Of a stretch of 64,000 nucleotides of DNA, positions 10,718 to 21,335 are shown in pieces (positions within the stretch are counted from its first letter, which is position 1; every line of letters starts with the position of its first letter). Position numbers and translations under genes: made by a program. A model generated the notes under the pieces. The model had not been told where the DNA came from. It was given only the letters and a program-made list of their open reading frames with translations, and made no database searches. This DNA comes from Fulvia fulva (lineage: Eukaryota; Ascomycota; Dothideomycetes; Mycosphaerellales; Mycosphaerellaceae). The stretch is from contig NC_063017.1 in the NCBI RefSeq assembly GCF_020509005.1, forward strand, positions 2,232,001 through 2,296,000, written 5' to 3'.

Positions 10718-11367
10718 ATGTCGAGTCTAGATAATGCGGGGCTGCCCAAAACTGCCCGCGACACCGGTGGTGGCCCGGAAAGACAGGTGAGAGGGGATAG
10801 TGGACTGTGGGACGCGTAAGAAACGCGAACGCCACTTCACTTCACGTCTGCCGAACGAGCACGTCACAGTGTCATCGAACGTGAGCGACGCGAGGCTTTC
10901 AGCAGCAGTCTTTTGGTAGGCCCATCGCCGTTTGTTACATGTCTGCCGCTATGTTTACCACCGGGTTACCTTTGCAGGAGCTGGCAAGCCTCCTCACCGC
11001 CCTTGACGATACCAAGGAAAGCCTTCTGTCTAAGCACCTCATCGTCCAGGAGAGCATCAAGCAGCATCAGAGGCAGCAGATGGCGATGTAAGAGGCGCAG
11101 CAAGAACTACTTCATGTGAAGGCAGAGCGTGACGCGCTACGGCATCAACTTGAGCAATACTTACTTGTCTCCAGTTCAGTGGCGATGACTACTACGCAGC
11201 AGACTGCACACCTTGGACACCCCTCTCGACTCGGGGAACCTGTCGTATCTGGGACAGACAGTACCACGGCGCAAAGGGATCCATGGTCTGACGATGTCTG
11301 GACACCGACAGACTTCAATTTAACTCTGCCGGTAGCGCAAGCATACGATGATACAATCTTCACCTAA
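10718..11367 (+). pseudogene. bHLH transcription factor with two in-frame TAA codons
   Basis: ATG is at 10718. Exons 10718-10915 and 10978-11367 stay in one frame (195 codons) apart from TAA at 10817-10819 and 11089-11091. The basic region at 10859-10897 reads ARHSVIERERREAF, with His, Glu and Arg at the positions (5, 9, 13) that mark class B bHLH proteins binding CACGTG. Helix 1 (SLLELASLL) spans the intron, a short loop follows, then helix 2 (ESLLSKHLIVQESI) and a leucine-zipper-like KAERDALRHQLEQY. Both TAA codons could be CAA changed at CpA, the RIP signature. No intron removes either stop cleanly. It lies next to the transaldolase and transporter genes, which it probably once controlled. 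Confidence 0.7.
10916..10977 (+). other. Intron in the bHLH gene
   Basis: GTAGGC donor after TTG and TTTGCAG acceptor, 62 bp. Removal fuses the basic region and first part of helix 1 to the rest of helix 1 in phase 0. The alternative of reading through the intron gives a frame that lacks a basic region. Confidence 0.75.
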
Positions 11368-11440
11368 GCTCTCATCTATAATATGCTTCAGCATGGTTGC
11401 CGCCTTGCAAACGGCCGCTCATATGCACGACCAAAGCTCA

Positions 11441-12804
11441 TCAACTTTTCTGAAATTCGGCCTCGATCTTGGCCTTGCTTTCCAACAAGCCGCCTGTGAA
11501 CAGCTCAAGCGCATCTTTCAGGCGCTGTGTGGTCACTGGATCCGCTTCTATGGCTTTCTGCAACTCTGCGCCATTGTTCGCCAGATAGTCAATATCCGTA
11601 TTCACCCCAGACTTTCCTTTCGACAAAGGATCGACCTTCGAGACATGTTTGAGTCGATCGGGCGTGCCGTACTCTCTATACGGGTGCGTCGCTTTTAGCT
11701 TGCCCTCGCCTGGCTGCTTCGAGCTGTCGTATTGGAGACTCGCAAGCTCGTCCAGCACCTGCGGCGAAATGGTCGCACTGTGGCAGCCATGCTCACCAGC
11801 TGCCATGGCCTCTTTTGCTGAGATGAAACTAGTCACTCGACAGTCAACCACGATCATTTTCAAACAAGCGCCATCCAGGTATAGGACTTACCTCGCCTGC
11901 TTCAGCAATGGCTGTTCTTTGCCAGTCTTCTTGTACAGCTTGGCATACGTTTCCAGGATCTGCATTGTCCTCGCCGCCATGGTATGCTGCGTAGCTGGAT
12001 CCTCGACATTTGGCCACAATGCATGATCGTCGTGCGCTTTGACTTCGTTGAAGTAAGGGCTGATGTACAAGCATTCTGCTTGGGATGCCGCTATGGCTTG
12101 CGGCACACTGAACAGCGCCGTGCCGAGCGTTCGGATCCACTCTTTCTTCAGTGTTCTGCACGCATTCAGCGCTGGATCGGTCGAGGGAATCTTGATGCAG
12201 TATCGATCCTTCGAAATACCAGCTCGTTCGGACCCTCTGGCGTATGATCGAGCTGAGTCAAGGACTGCTTGCGTGTCGTACGCTTCATTAGGGTACACTT
12301 GGAGAAGCACGCGACCTTTGATGTTGTCAAGATTATACTTGCACATCAGCACCGCCTTCCTGCTGGTCAGCCCAATACGACACGCCTGGCATTTTGTTGA
12401 CCTACGATTCTGGTGTACGCAGGTTTCCAACCTTGCGGCTTGAGCTCTTTGCACACTTGCTTGAACATGGCTTCGTTCACCGGATGCGACATCTGCTGAT
12501 TGACCCAGAGATTGTTACTGGTCATGTCGTTTGACGTGATGGATAGATTCTTAGAGTACGTCGGATCCATCCAATCGATATCGACGTTAAGCTGCGCTTC
12601 CAGCTTTTCGAGCCATGTTTGAGACGTCGGATGAGGTATGATTCTCGTCCGTGAACTTCTGATTGCAGACGAGAAGCACGAGTTCTTACTGTGGAATTTA
12701 TGGCTAGACGAGTCAATCTGTACAGGTACTTGGTGTTGCAAACGCTGATCCACTATACTCGCCCTGCGCAGTGTACATCGCTGTCCTGCACAGGTACATG
12801 GCAC
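11441..12804 (-). CDS. Transaldolase (Tal/FSA-type), three exons
   Basis: Transaldolase of the pentose phosphate pathway transfers a dihydroxyacetone unit through a Lys Schiff base. That lysine appears here in YCIKIPST. Also visible are DNIKGRVLLQV, then TLGTALFSVPQAIAASQAE and CLYISPYFNEVKAHDD, all typical of the family's TIM barrel. Exon 1 carries WLEKLEAQLNVDIDWMDP (from about 12630 down) and ends at 12406; exon 2 is 12355-11892; exon 3 runs from 11828 to the stop at 11441. The exon 2-3 junction is canonical. The exon 1-2 junction uses an AAG acceptor and is less sure. The true start is unresolved: the frame is open to 12804, but the first 60 residues look unlike the family, so a small upstream exon is likely. 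Confidence 0.8.
11829..11891 (-). other. Transaldolase intron 2
   Basis: Donor GTAAGT after GCGAG, acceptor GACTAG, 63 bp. It joins LLKQA to SFISAKEAMA in frame. Confidence 0.8.
12356..12405 (-). other. Transaldolase intron 1 (probable)
   Basis: Donor GTAGGT after ATC, GGGCTGACC branch-like site, AAG acceptor, 50 bp, phase 0. It links YTRI to AVLMCKYNLDN. Other nearby acceptors are out of phase, so this is the best but not a certain choice. Confidence 0.5.
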
Positions 12805-13229
12805 TTAGCCGGTCCACGTGGTTCCACGATCAGCACGGCTCTGGATCTTTATCAGGATTACCCTGCAACACTCAACACGCTCGCACGCAGGGCCTGGGCT
12901 GCTCCAGGTTCTACGCATCCTTTCATGGAGTCAAAATGTGGAGAGTCCTTGCCGACTCCAAAGTAAGGTTACGATCTTGTTGGACCTGTGCAGGTCGATG
13001 GTCCGGCAATTGCGGATAGACTTGGTCAGACGACAAGTTGGCCAGACTGCCTGGGCGTTCTCTGCGGTCTTCTCCTTCTATTGGCGGCTTGAAGACAGGC
13101 GAAGTCAGCACACATGAGTCCGTCTTGCAAGCTTCGAGTCGAGCATACGAGATATCGCGGTCAGAATTGCAGCTCGTGGAACAAGACTGCATGAACAATC
13201 TACAAGACTAAGCGACGTTTCGACGGACC
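12805..13229. promoter_or_regulatory. Divergent promoter of transaldolase and sugar transporter, with CACGTG
   Basis: About 425-600 bp separates the two divergently transcribed genes. CACGTG at 12815-12820 is the canonical target of class B bHLH proteins, and a gene for such a protein lies 1.4 kb away. A shared regulatory region is inferred from the geometry. No coding sequence recognised here. Confidence 0.5.
12815..12820. promoter_or_regulatory. E-box CACGTG
   Basis: Perfect palindromic E-box within GGTCCACGTGGTTCC. It is the only CACGTG I found in the island, and it sits between the two divergent metabolic genes. Confidence 0.4.
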
Positions 13230-14261
13230 ATGACTACCAAGGCCCAACCCATTGTAGGAACGGTCGATACCAGACTCAAGGACGAAGCGACTATCGAGCA
13301 CATTGAACATGGAGCTGTCAAGGCATCCAGCCCTCGCGACGAGGCCACCATCCGCAATCCGCTTGTGCATTTGACCCATGATGAGCTGCAGCACGACGTC
13401 GATACGTTCTGCATGGCGTATGGCTTCGAAGACAAGGTCGAGCTTTTCCAGAAAGCTGCACTCATCGCCCAACGTCCAGATCACTTCGAAGACATCATCG
13501 AACTCACGGACGAGGACAAACACTTCTTGCGGCGAGAGACTTCGCACGTTGGGATCTACCGTGGGCGCTCTATCTCTGCATCGGCATCGTGTCCCTCGGT
13601 TCAGCGTTCCAGGGCTGGGACAACACTGGCGCAAACGGAGCAAACTTGTCCTTCCCTCGAGAATTTGGCATTGAACACCGACCATGGCTGATAGGAGTCA
13701 TCAACGCTGCTCCTACACTCTTCGGCCTTGCCAGTGTATGGGCAGCGGATCCTATCAACAATGTCCTTGGTCGCCGAGGTACAATCTTTCTCACGAACTT
13801 GATTGTTGTCTTCCCTGTGTTGGCTCAGGCATTTACGCAGGAATGTCAAGGTTTCTTGATATGTCGGCTGTTCATGGGCCTGGGCATGGGGGTCAAGATC
13901 TCAACCATTCCGGTGTATACTGCTGAGGTATCGCCTGCGATCATAAGAGGTAGACTTGTCACCAGCTTTCAGCTGTGGGTAGCATTTGGTATCTTGGTCG
14001 GCTTCAGCTCGAATTTGGTGTTCAAAGACGTGGGAAGAAATGCGTGGCGATTACAGCTTGCTGCTGCATTTGTGCCTCAGAAACACGGAAGTGCAGGCTG
14101 CGCGAGAGCTCTACTTCGCACACGATGGGCTTGTGCAAGAACGGGCTACGTTTGTGGGCAAGTCTTTGGCCCGCCGGATCTGGGAGCTGTTCGCCATTCC
14201 ACGCATACGTAGAGCGACAGTCGCTGCCGCATGGATCGTGATCAGTCAGCAGTTCTCAGGG

Positions 14262-14309
14262 GTATGTAGTGTCCGTGTTTGTGAACATGCCTGGCTGACA
14301 AGCTGACAG
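14262..14309 (+). other. Sugar transporter intron 1
   Basis: GTATGT donor, GCTGAC branch-like site, ACAG acceptor, 48 bp. It joins QQFSG to [12 protein letters not shown]. Confidence 0.85.
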
Positions 14310-14436
14310 ATCAACATCATGGCGTTCTACTCTTCGACCATCTTTTCGACTGCTGGGTACGACGTGACACAGTCGTTGATGGCTTCTTGGGGCTTTGGAC
14401 TCGTGACACTAGTCTTTGCTCTGCCTGCTGTATACA

Positions 14437-14490
14437 GTGAGTAGAACTTCTGGAAAAGAGTCTAGGACGTGGACTGATTACGATCTCAAG
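14437..14490 (+). other. Sugar transporter intron 2
   Basis: GTGAGT donor, GACTGATTA branch region, TCAAG acceptor, 54 bp. It joins ALPAVY to TMDTFGRRN. Confidence 0.8.
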
Positions 14491-14811
14491 CCATGGACAC
14501 CTTTGGAAGACGTAACCTGCTTCTCTTCACCTTTCCCAACATGGCCTGGTGTCTTTTTGCTGCAGGCTGCTGCTTCCTGATGCCAAAGTCGAACGACGCC
14601 AGAGTACCACTGATTGCGGTCTTCATATACCTCTTTTCCGCGTTCTATGGCACAGGCATCGGACCCATACCATCAATCTATCTCTCCGAAGCATTCCCAC
14701 TGTCCCATCGAGAGATCGGTGCCGCCTTCACAATTTGCGTCAACAAGGCGGTTGGTAGCGCTCTTGGTCTCACATTTCCAACTTTGCTCGCAAGAATTAC
14801 TCCCACTGGCG

Positions 14812-14863
14812 GTGAGTCTGATCATATCTTGCAACAACATGACAACCGTTGACTAGGCTCCAG
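14812..14863 (+). other. Sugar transporter intron 3
   Basis: GTGAGT donor, GTTGACTAG branch region, CCAG acceptor, 52 bp. It gives [14 protein letters not shown] in phase 1. The upstream CTAG acceptor is out of phase. Confidence 0.8.
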
Positions 14864-15150
14864 CTTTCGGATTTTACGCTGGACTGAACATCATTGCATT
14901 CATCTTCATCTTCCTCCTGGTTCCGGAAACGAAACAGCTCTCGCTCGAAGAGCTGGACTACGTCTTCAGCGTGCCTACTCGGCGCCACGCAAAATACCGT
15001 AACTCGTGCCTGGCTACCTTGGTGGATCCGACGATGGACACTCTGGCGAAGAGACGTGATAGTCGAGGCTCTCTATCAAAGGGAGGCTCTGTGAGGCATG
15101 TCGGTCAAGGACGCAGCGAAACAACCACTCTCCAGCACACACTACCATAG

Positions 15151-15414
15151 GCAGCAGGAAATGTACTGGGAGCAGTTTATCGCACATTACGCGTACAAAG
15201 ATGAAAGCTTGGTCGAAGATCCGATCAAATTAAACAAGCTAGCCGCAGAGCAGTTGGACTTCAAGCGTTGCGAAATCCTTCCCTTGTGCTTGTCGCGCGC
15301 TACTGCGAGGTTGTTCCAAGAGCGAGAACACAATTCATATCCTCTCGTGCCGTCGCAAGACTCAGTCCTGTCTGGGGCTTTCAAATATGCAGTGCAACTG
15401 TGCCCTGCCGTACA
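15151..15414. other. Island right edge, no gene seen
   Basis: 3' flank of the transporter up to the hAT end. A 116-codon frame (15098-15448) overlaps the transporter 3' end and runs into the hAT terminus. It has no recognisable feature. Confidence 0.4.
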
Positions 15415-15915
15415 CAGACTGATCAACAAACAAACGAGTCAAAAATGAGGTGAATGACTTGATTGTTTGTACCCTGCTAGCTCGTGACTTGCCTTGCAAG
15501 TGAATACACAGCATCTGACTTGCCTTGGTTGCTCAACTTGTGACGTGCTAAGACCTATATTGTCGTCGTTACTAGTGTTGCTATCGGAGGTGTTGTTGCC
15601 GGAGTTCTCACCCTATTGAACAGCTCTTTCTCAATCGTTATCACCCCTTGCTTGCACCAGCTTTTCAAGGTCATTAGGTTGTTAATAGTGCTTACTGCTA
15701 TGTGCCTTCGCTTCGGTGTAAGAATATTACCTGCTTGACTAAACTGTCGCTCCGGCTCATTACTTATTATAGGGCAGTAGTAGATATCGAGCGCCATTCG
15801 TACTAGATTAGGCCATTACGGTAGCTTATTAACCTAATACTTAATAGGTAAATCAGTCATAGCAAGCTTAGCTTTAGGGCACCGCGGTAGGCGTATATAC
15901 TACTCTTGTCACGAG
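15415..15915 (-). mobile_element. hAT 3' end and transposase C-terminus, right copy
   Basis: Minus strand. The open frame 15797-15555 encodes the hAT C-terminal dimerisation region (ERQFSQAG, then LTPKRRHIAV and LKSWCKQG). After its stop comes a 3' region ending at 15415 with CAGACTGATC, a CAG-type hAT terminus. 15415-15586 is the inverted match of 6007-6178. The gene continues upstream to 15915, where an LTR is inserted. RIP is light near the terminus and heavier above 15800. Confidence 0.85.
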
Positions 15916-16107
15916 GCTATAGTAGGCGAGTATAGTAGTAGTTTATTAACGAAGTCGATAGCTAAAGAGAGAAGGTAGTTCTAAGAGAGAGAGGGCTTCT
16001 TAAGGGAAGCCGAGGTCGCGCTCGGGCCGAGCTTAGTCATCAATGTCACGTGATCATGAGTCACGTGACCCGATTCGAATCCTCTACTTACGGAGCTACC
16101 GTAACAC
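15916..16107 (-). repeat. Gypsy 3' LTR (192 bp) with two GTCACGTGA boxes
   Basis: On the minus strand it runs TGTTACGG...GTGACA, with TG/CA ends, preceded by a polypurine tract (AAGGGGGGTAG). Comparison with the hAT copy at 80-95 places the LTR edge exactly at 15916, next to ACTCT. GTCACGTGA boxes lie at 16045-16053 and 16060-16069. No second LTR of this element was found in the window. Confidence 0.75.
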
Positions 16108-17670
16108 TACCCCCCTTAAGACACATTCGTCTCGAAGCGTATATCCGTAAACCTTCCTTAATACGTACGCGAAGGCTTTATTATTCTCTATATCTATCGT
16201 ATCCTCTAGTAGCTTAACTATATAAGCTTACGTCGTTAAATCTAGTCCTTCGCGGTTAGCGCCGTTAGCCTATCCCTTATTATAGCTAATATAGCCGGTA
16301 CGAGCGTATAAAGGTATAGCCGAGCTAGTATTCTCGTTTAGATAGTTACTAGAAGTAGGTACTAGTATAACCCCTCTATTATAGCCTATAGTAATATTAT
16401 AAGGCGTATAGTTAGTCGGAGGTAGAGCTATATCGCCGGTACTACGAAGTAGTCGTACGAATAAAGTTACCTAAGACGCTAGATCTATAGCGTATATATC
16501 TACTTCGGCTAAGTGTCTATTAAGGTCGCGTAGTATCTCGTTTAGTACCTAGTCCTATAGTAGATAGAAGTTAACTAGTATAGACTTATCTTAGTTATTA
16601 TACTTAAAATCTACGACTACCTTCGGTATATCCTTATATATTACGCTCGCGGGCTTCTATATCGGCTTACGATATCCTTACTATTTTACTAGTATAGTAA
16701 TACCTCTACCCTTAGGCTTTAAATCTAGAATACGCTCTACTATCTAGGTCTAGAAAGTGTTTCTAGTATTATTAGTAACCTCGATCGGCGGGGTAGCGTA
16801 TTATCTTCCGGGTCTACTAGGCGAAGTAGGTTCGAATAGAACGAGTTATATATATAGATAGTGTCTAGTAACGTGATACGGTAAGCGTTCTTACCTAATA
16901 TAGCTATAACGGTTACTAGGCCGAACTACTTAACGTCTAGCTTCTTTGCGGGTCTAGAGGACTTCTAGTTCTTAGTATTAATATAGACGCGGTCGCCTAC
17001 CTAGTATCGCGGAGGGACTATACGGTATATATTAGTATTGTCTACTTATAGTACCTAGTCGTATCGTAATAGCTTATATAGGTACTAATAGAAGTCCTTT
17101 ATATAGTTCGTAAAACGTTTAGCTTTCTCTATACTAATCCGCTACTTAGTTAGTATAAGTCGTCTTAGTAGATCATTACTATTAAAGTTACCGGTTTGTA
17201 GATTACGTCCTCGTTCTATAAAGAAGGGCGAAACGCCGGTAGCTTCGGTAGCGTAGTTATTCTTCGCGAATTCTACCAGTAGTAACTAGTCTACCTAATT
17301 ATTCTAGGCGTAGTTAATAAAGGGGCGTAGATACTTCTCTATTTCCTTATTAGTGTTTTCTAATTAGCCGTTAGTCTTAGGATAGAAGGCTATTAATAGC
17401 TTATAGTCTATTCCTACTAATTCGTAGAAACGCCGCTAGAAAGTAGATAACTATTAACTACCTCTATCGGTAATAATTAAAAGCGGGGCCCCGTATAGGC
17501 GGTAGTAGTCTCGTACGAATATATAGGCGATATATTTAGCCGTTATCCCTTTAATAGGTATTATATAGGAGCCCTTACCGGTACGATCCGTAATCGTAAG
17601 GATGTTCTTATGTTCTACGCTAGGGACAAGGTCTAGCGCCACTTTCTATAAGAGCTAGACCGGCTACGGC
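16108..17670 (-). pseudogene. Gypsy pol remnant (integrase and downstream), RIPed
   Basis: Minus-strand ty3/gypsy pol. 17642-17454 is still open and holds the integrase core start (DRTGKGSYIIPIKG, then LYGAPLLIITDRGS with the second catalytic Asp). Below it the frame is full of TAG/TAA. The upstream part is lost at about 17670, where a plus-strand LINE begins. Confidence 0.75.
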
Positions 17671-17679
17671 ACTACGTTA

Positions 17680-20600
17680 TTACGGTACAAGAACTATAGA
17701 TCAACCCCTACGTAGGACTCCTAGCTACTTATAATGACCGGAGATACTATACCGTAATCGCGGGCTAACGAGGCGTTATCCCGAGGATATATATATACGT
17801 AAGTAAGACTATAGACCTTAAGTCGTAGAAGGTTATACTACCGTAGTAGGGTAACCTAGGAGACATAACATTAATCTAGATCGACACGATATAAGGCTCT
17901 ATCTAGATCTATAACGTTTATAACCCGCTACCGCGGGGTCGGACGAGTAGGGAACTAGGAACCCTCGCCTACCTAGAGCGGACCCTAAGCTAAGATATAA
18001 AGTAAGTACTCCTCGGCGACTTTAACCTCTACTACTTATAGTAGGGACTCGAATTCACTCCCCCGTACGCGTTTCTAGGGGGAAAGCTACTAGATATAAC
18101 CGTACGCTACGGAATGGCCTTAGTAATACTAAAGGGAATAGAGACGTAGAAGGCCCGTATAAGTATAAGTATAATCGACCTATACTTTCTATTACGAGAA
18201 CTTGAAGAGAGACTAGTCTAATACCGACCGAACTACGCGCTAGAAGCCTCCTTAGACTATATCCCTATTTAAACGATACTAGGGGTAAAGGCGATAGAGG
18301 AGCTAGTAAGCGAACTACGCCGTGACTAGAAGAAGGCACGTTAGGACAATATAAGAGGCTTCCTAATAGCGAACCTACTATAGTATAGAGAACTCGAGAC
18401 GACAGCTTAGCTAGATCAAGTAGCGGAATAATATACGCCGTTACTCCGGCCCTTAACGTAGTAGAAGGCCTTCTAGACCCCTAAATGCTCTATAAAGGGA
18501 AAGGAGGCTAGAAGGGCAAGGCGCTAGTAGACAAAGGAGCATACCTAAGAGACGTAGGAGCAATACTGTCGCGCGAAATAAGAGAAGAAGGCATAGATAA
18601 GACACGATAAGCTATAGGACTAGAGAGCGACGATCGGGCTCGTTATAGAAAACCCGGAATAGATATAGAGACTTACTAAATAGGCACGACTACCTAAAGA
18701 GTAACAAACCCCTTACTTCTCTCTAATCGTAGACCGTAAAGGGATTACCTAGGCTACGCCCCGGGGCAAGGCAAAAGTATTAGCCGACTATTTCTTTTCG
18801 ATATAAGTAGAGGTAGACCTTACGGATATCGACCCGAGTATATACCCGGAACCCCTAGATATAGATTGGGCGGTTAGCTCTAATATAGTAATAGGAGTTA
18901 TAAGTAAGCTAAAAGGACGAAAAGCCGTAGGCCTAGATAGGGTACTAAATATACTACTAAAAGAGTATAGAGAAGAGATCGCGCCGAGCCTTATAAACCT
19001 ATTTACCGCGTACCTACGGCTAGGGTATTACCCGAAGCCGTATAGAGAGTCTATAATAGTAGTGCTACGTAAGCTATAGAAGGAGGACTATACTTAGCCT
19101 AAGTCGTATAGACTAATCGTACTTCTAAATACGATAGGGAAGGTCCTAGAAAAGATAGTAGCCTAGAGACTTACGTAGCTAGCCGAGGATAACTACGTAC
19201 TCCTAGTAATATAGATAGGGGGAAGAAGCTAGCGATCGATACTAATAGTAATAGAGCTAATTACGGAGCAAATTCAGACCTTCTAGTACTACGGTAGGAA
19301 CCGAGCGGCGTCCTTACTATCCCTCGACATCGTAGGAGCCTTCGATAACGTCTTATACTAAAGGCTAATACATATCCTATAGTAGAAAGGCATCCCCTAG
19401 TAGGTAACGACGTTCGTCTACTCCTTTCTCTAGGAACGGACGACATACCTAGTCCTAGGAAGGTATAAGTCCGACCCGGTAAAGGTAAAACTAGAATACC
19501 TTAGGGATCTACTCTCTCCCCTATCCTATTTCTGATATTTATGTCTAATCTAATCCCCCTACTCACCTCTCCGTAAACCTTAGTATCGGGGTTCGTAGAC
19601 GACACAAATATCCTAGCCTAGTCAGACTCGATAGAAGAGAACTGTCGCCTCCTCGAAGATAGGTACAAGAAATGCGAGGAGTTAGTAAAGAAGCATAGTG
19701 CCCGGTTCGCCCCTAAAAAGTACTAACTTATACACTTTAGTAAAGCGAGAACATACTATAATATAAAGGCGGCGGTAAGAATCTAAGGCTACGAGACAAA
19801 GCTATTAGCGGAGCTACGAGTACTAGGGATCTAGCTCGACCCGAAGCTAAACTAGAATGTATAGGTTAAGAAAGCCTAGAGTCGAGTACAAGTTAACGAA
19901 GCCTCGATAAAGAGACTTACGGTATCTATATAGGGAGCAACATTCCACAAGGTAAGAGTAATATATAAGGCGATCGTTAGACTAGCTATACTATACGGGG
20001 CACAGATTTAGGGAACAGGACGCGTAGGTAAGCCGATCCCGAAACGGATAGAGCAACCCCTAAACAGGACATAGGTAGGTAACCTACGTAGGGTACTAGG
20101 CGTATATAAGATAACGTTAATAAGCACGGTAGAAATAGAGACAGGAACACTACTAATCGGCCAGTATATCCGGGGAATAAGAATTCAATACGCGGTAAGG
20201 ACGATAGGTTACTTAGTATAAACTATAATCTAGGAGGCAAAGAATAAGATAGAAAGCTACTACCGGAGAGGGGCCGGATATAGGACAAGCTAAAAAGAGG
20301 ATGACATTACTACCTTTACGGCTATATAGACAAGCACCGAATGGCTAGCACGAAAAGAGGAGGAGCGTAGGACTCGCTAGGCCGGCGGGAGTAAGGCTAA
20401 GACCTAAAGCCTAGCGGAACAGATAGCGAGCTACCTATAGGAGCAGGACTAGAAAAGGAAGCCCCCTAAGACAATAGGCCCGATCGCGCTCCGAGCCTTC
20501 TAGAGACATAATTACTAGCTATATAGGGACCTAACAAGGGCCGAGGCAAGTATAGCGATCCAAATCAGGTCCGAACATATTAGGTTAAGGGCCTACCTAT

Positions 20601-21078
20601 TTAGAAGACGCGTACTAGACATCTATAGCCTAGCCTACTAGTATGGCTACCTATCGTAAAACCTAGAACATATACTACTACGATGCCCGTAGTGGGCGAG
20701 AGGTAGGGGAAATTAGAGGCACTAAGCGGGAAGGAGAGACTACAAGTCAATTATTAGGGACAAAGGTAATATTCGCCGAATCTCTCGGTAGATACTATAG
20801 TAGGGATACCTCTAGTAGTTTAGCCTCGCTAGCGAGACGGAGCAGTAGATAGACAAGAGGCGGAAGCTAGGGGGTAGTAGATAGGGTAGTTATTAGGGCA
20901 GGCCTATGACACTAGCGTACCCCTAATAAGGGAAAATTAAGACAACAACTAGGAGGAAAAGACAGGCGGGAAGGAGGAGGGTTTTTACTAACACGGTTTC
21001 CCCTCTATATATACGAAAACAAGATAGTATAGCTATATAGGCCAAAGGGCACTATAACAGCTTAATGAAATCTCTATC
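17680..21078 (+). mobile_element. LINE 2, 5'-truncated, ORF2 only, RIPed
   Basis: Plus-strand non-LTR element starting inside the endonuclease (a V-Q-E-L block). LLGDFNLYYL, the endonuclease GDFN block, is near 18020; the reverse transcriptase motif GFVDDTNILA is at 19588-19620; the C-terminal Cys/His region with RSEHIRLRAYLF is near 20570. The 3' end has the GGTTTTTA...GGTTTCCCC element and a (TCTA)n tail at 21060-21075. 5' truncation fits target-primed reverse transcription. All open frames are broken. Confidence 0.75.
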
Positions 21079-21335
21079 TATCTATATAGCCCGAGAGAAC
21101 GGATATATATATCGGTTAATAGAGAGTACTAAAGGGCCTAGGCCTATAGAGGTAGATATTAGCTTAAGGAGTAAATAGGGAGGGAGGGTATAGAGGGAAG
21201 CTTTTACTCCGGGCTAACCTCTCGAAACGAGGCTATACGGTAGTACTAGATAAGTAGGAAAGCGCGGTTAAGACTTGTTACCTTATCTCGTAGCTAGCTT
21301 ACTAAATACGATTCCTTCCTTACTAGCTAGCGAGT
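21073..21335 (+). repeat. LINE 5' leader unit A, copy 1
   Basis: Near-identical to 39863-40102 (about 240-260 bp starting CTATATAGCCCGAG and ending GATTCCTTCCTTACT). It precedes LINE 3 here and a different LINE body there, so it marks either a common 5' leader or a recombined one. No ORF. Confidence 0.75.

Larger units (their letters stand above)
13230..15150 (+). pseudogene. MFS sugar transporter (sugar porter family), frameshift plus internal deletion
   Basis: A proton/sugar symporter-like membrane protein. Visible family marks: GWDNTGANGANLSFPREF, NVLGRRGT, PVYTAEVSPAIIRGR, QQFSG, DTFGRRN, YLSEAFPLSHREIG and [11 protein letters not shown]. Three clean introns follow (14262-14309, 14437-14490, 14812-14863), and the stop is TAG at 15148. 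Two lesions are seen. Near 13545 the frame jumps by one base, and one extra C after TCGCAC would restore RWDLPWALYL. At about 14073-14078 the sequence passes directly from LAAAFVP to LRNTEVQAARELYF in another frame, missing roughly 30-40 residues that in this family hold the PESPRW signature. The gene is therefore inactive unless these are assembly errors. Confidence 0.85.

Noticed and set aside
10787..10820. 34 bp intron removing the first TAA of the bHLH gene
   Set aside because: GTGAGA and TAAG are present, but the join breaks the frame and the length is below that of other introns here.
11089..11126. Intron starting GTAAGA to remove the second TAA of the bHLH gene
   Set aside because: Available acceptors give a 13-38 bp intron and a new stop, and would cut the coiled coil.
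15098..15448. 116-codon plus-strand ORF after the transporter
   Set aside because: It overlaps the last exon in another frame and ends inside the hAT terminus; no protein signature.
6007..15586. Island as the cargo of one large transposon with 172 bp terminal inverted repeats
   Set aside because: The 172 bp repeats are 3' ends of hAT genes lying outside the island, the ends face inward, and the 8 bp next to each end differ. Two separate hAT insertions explain it better.
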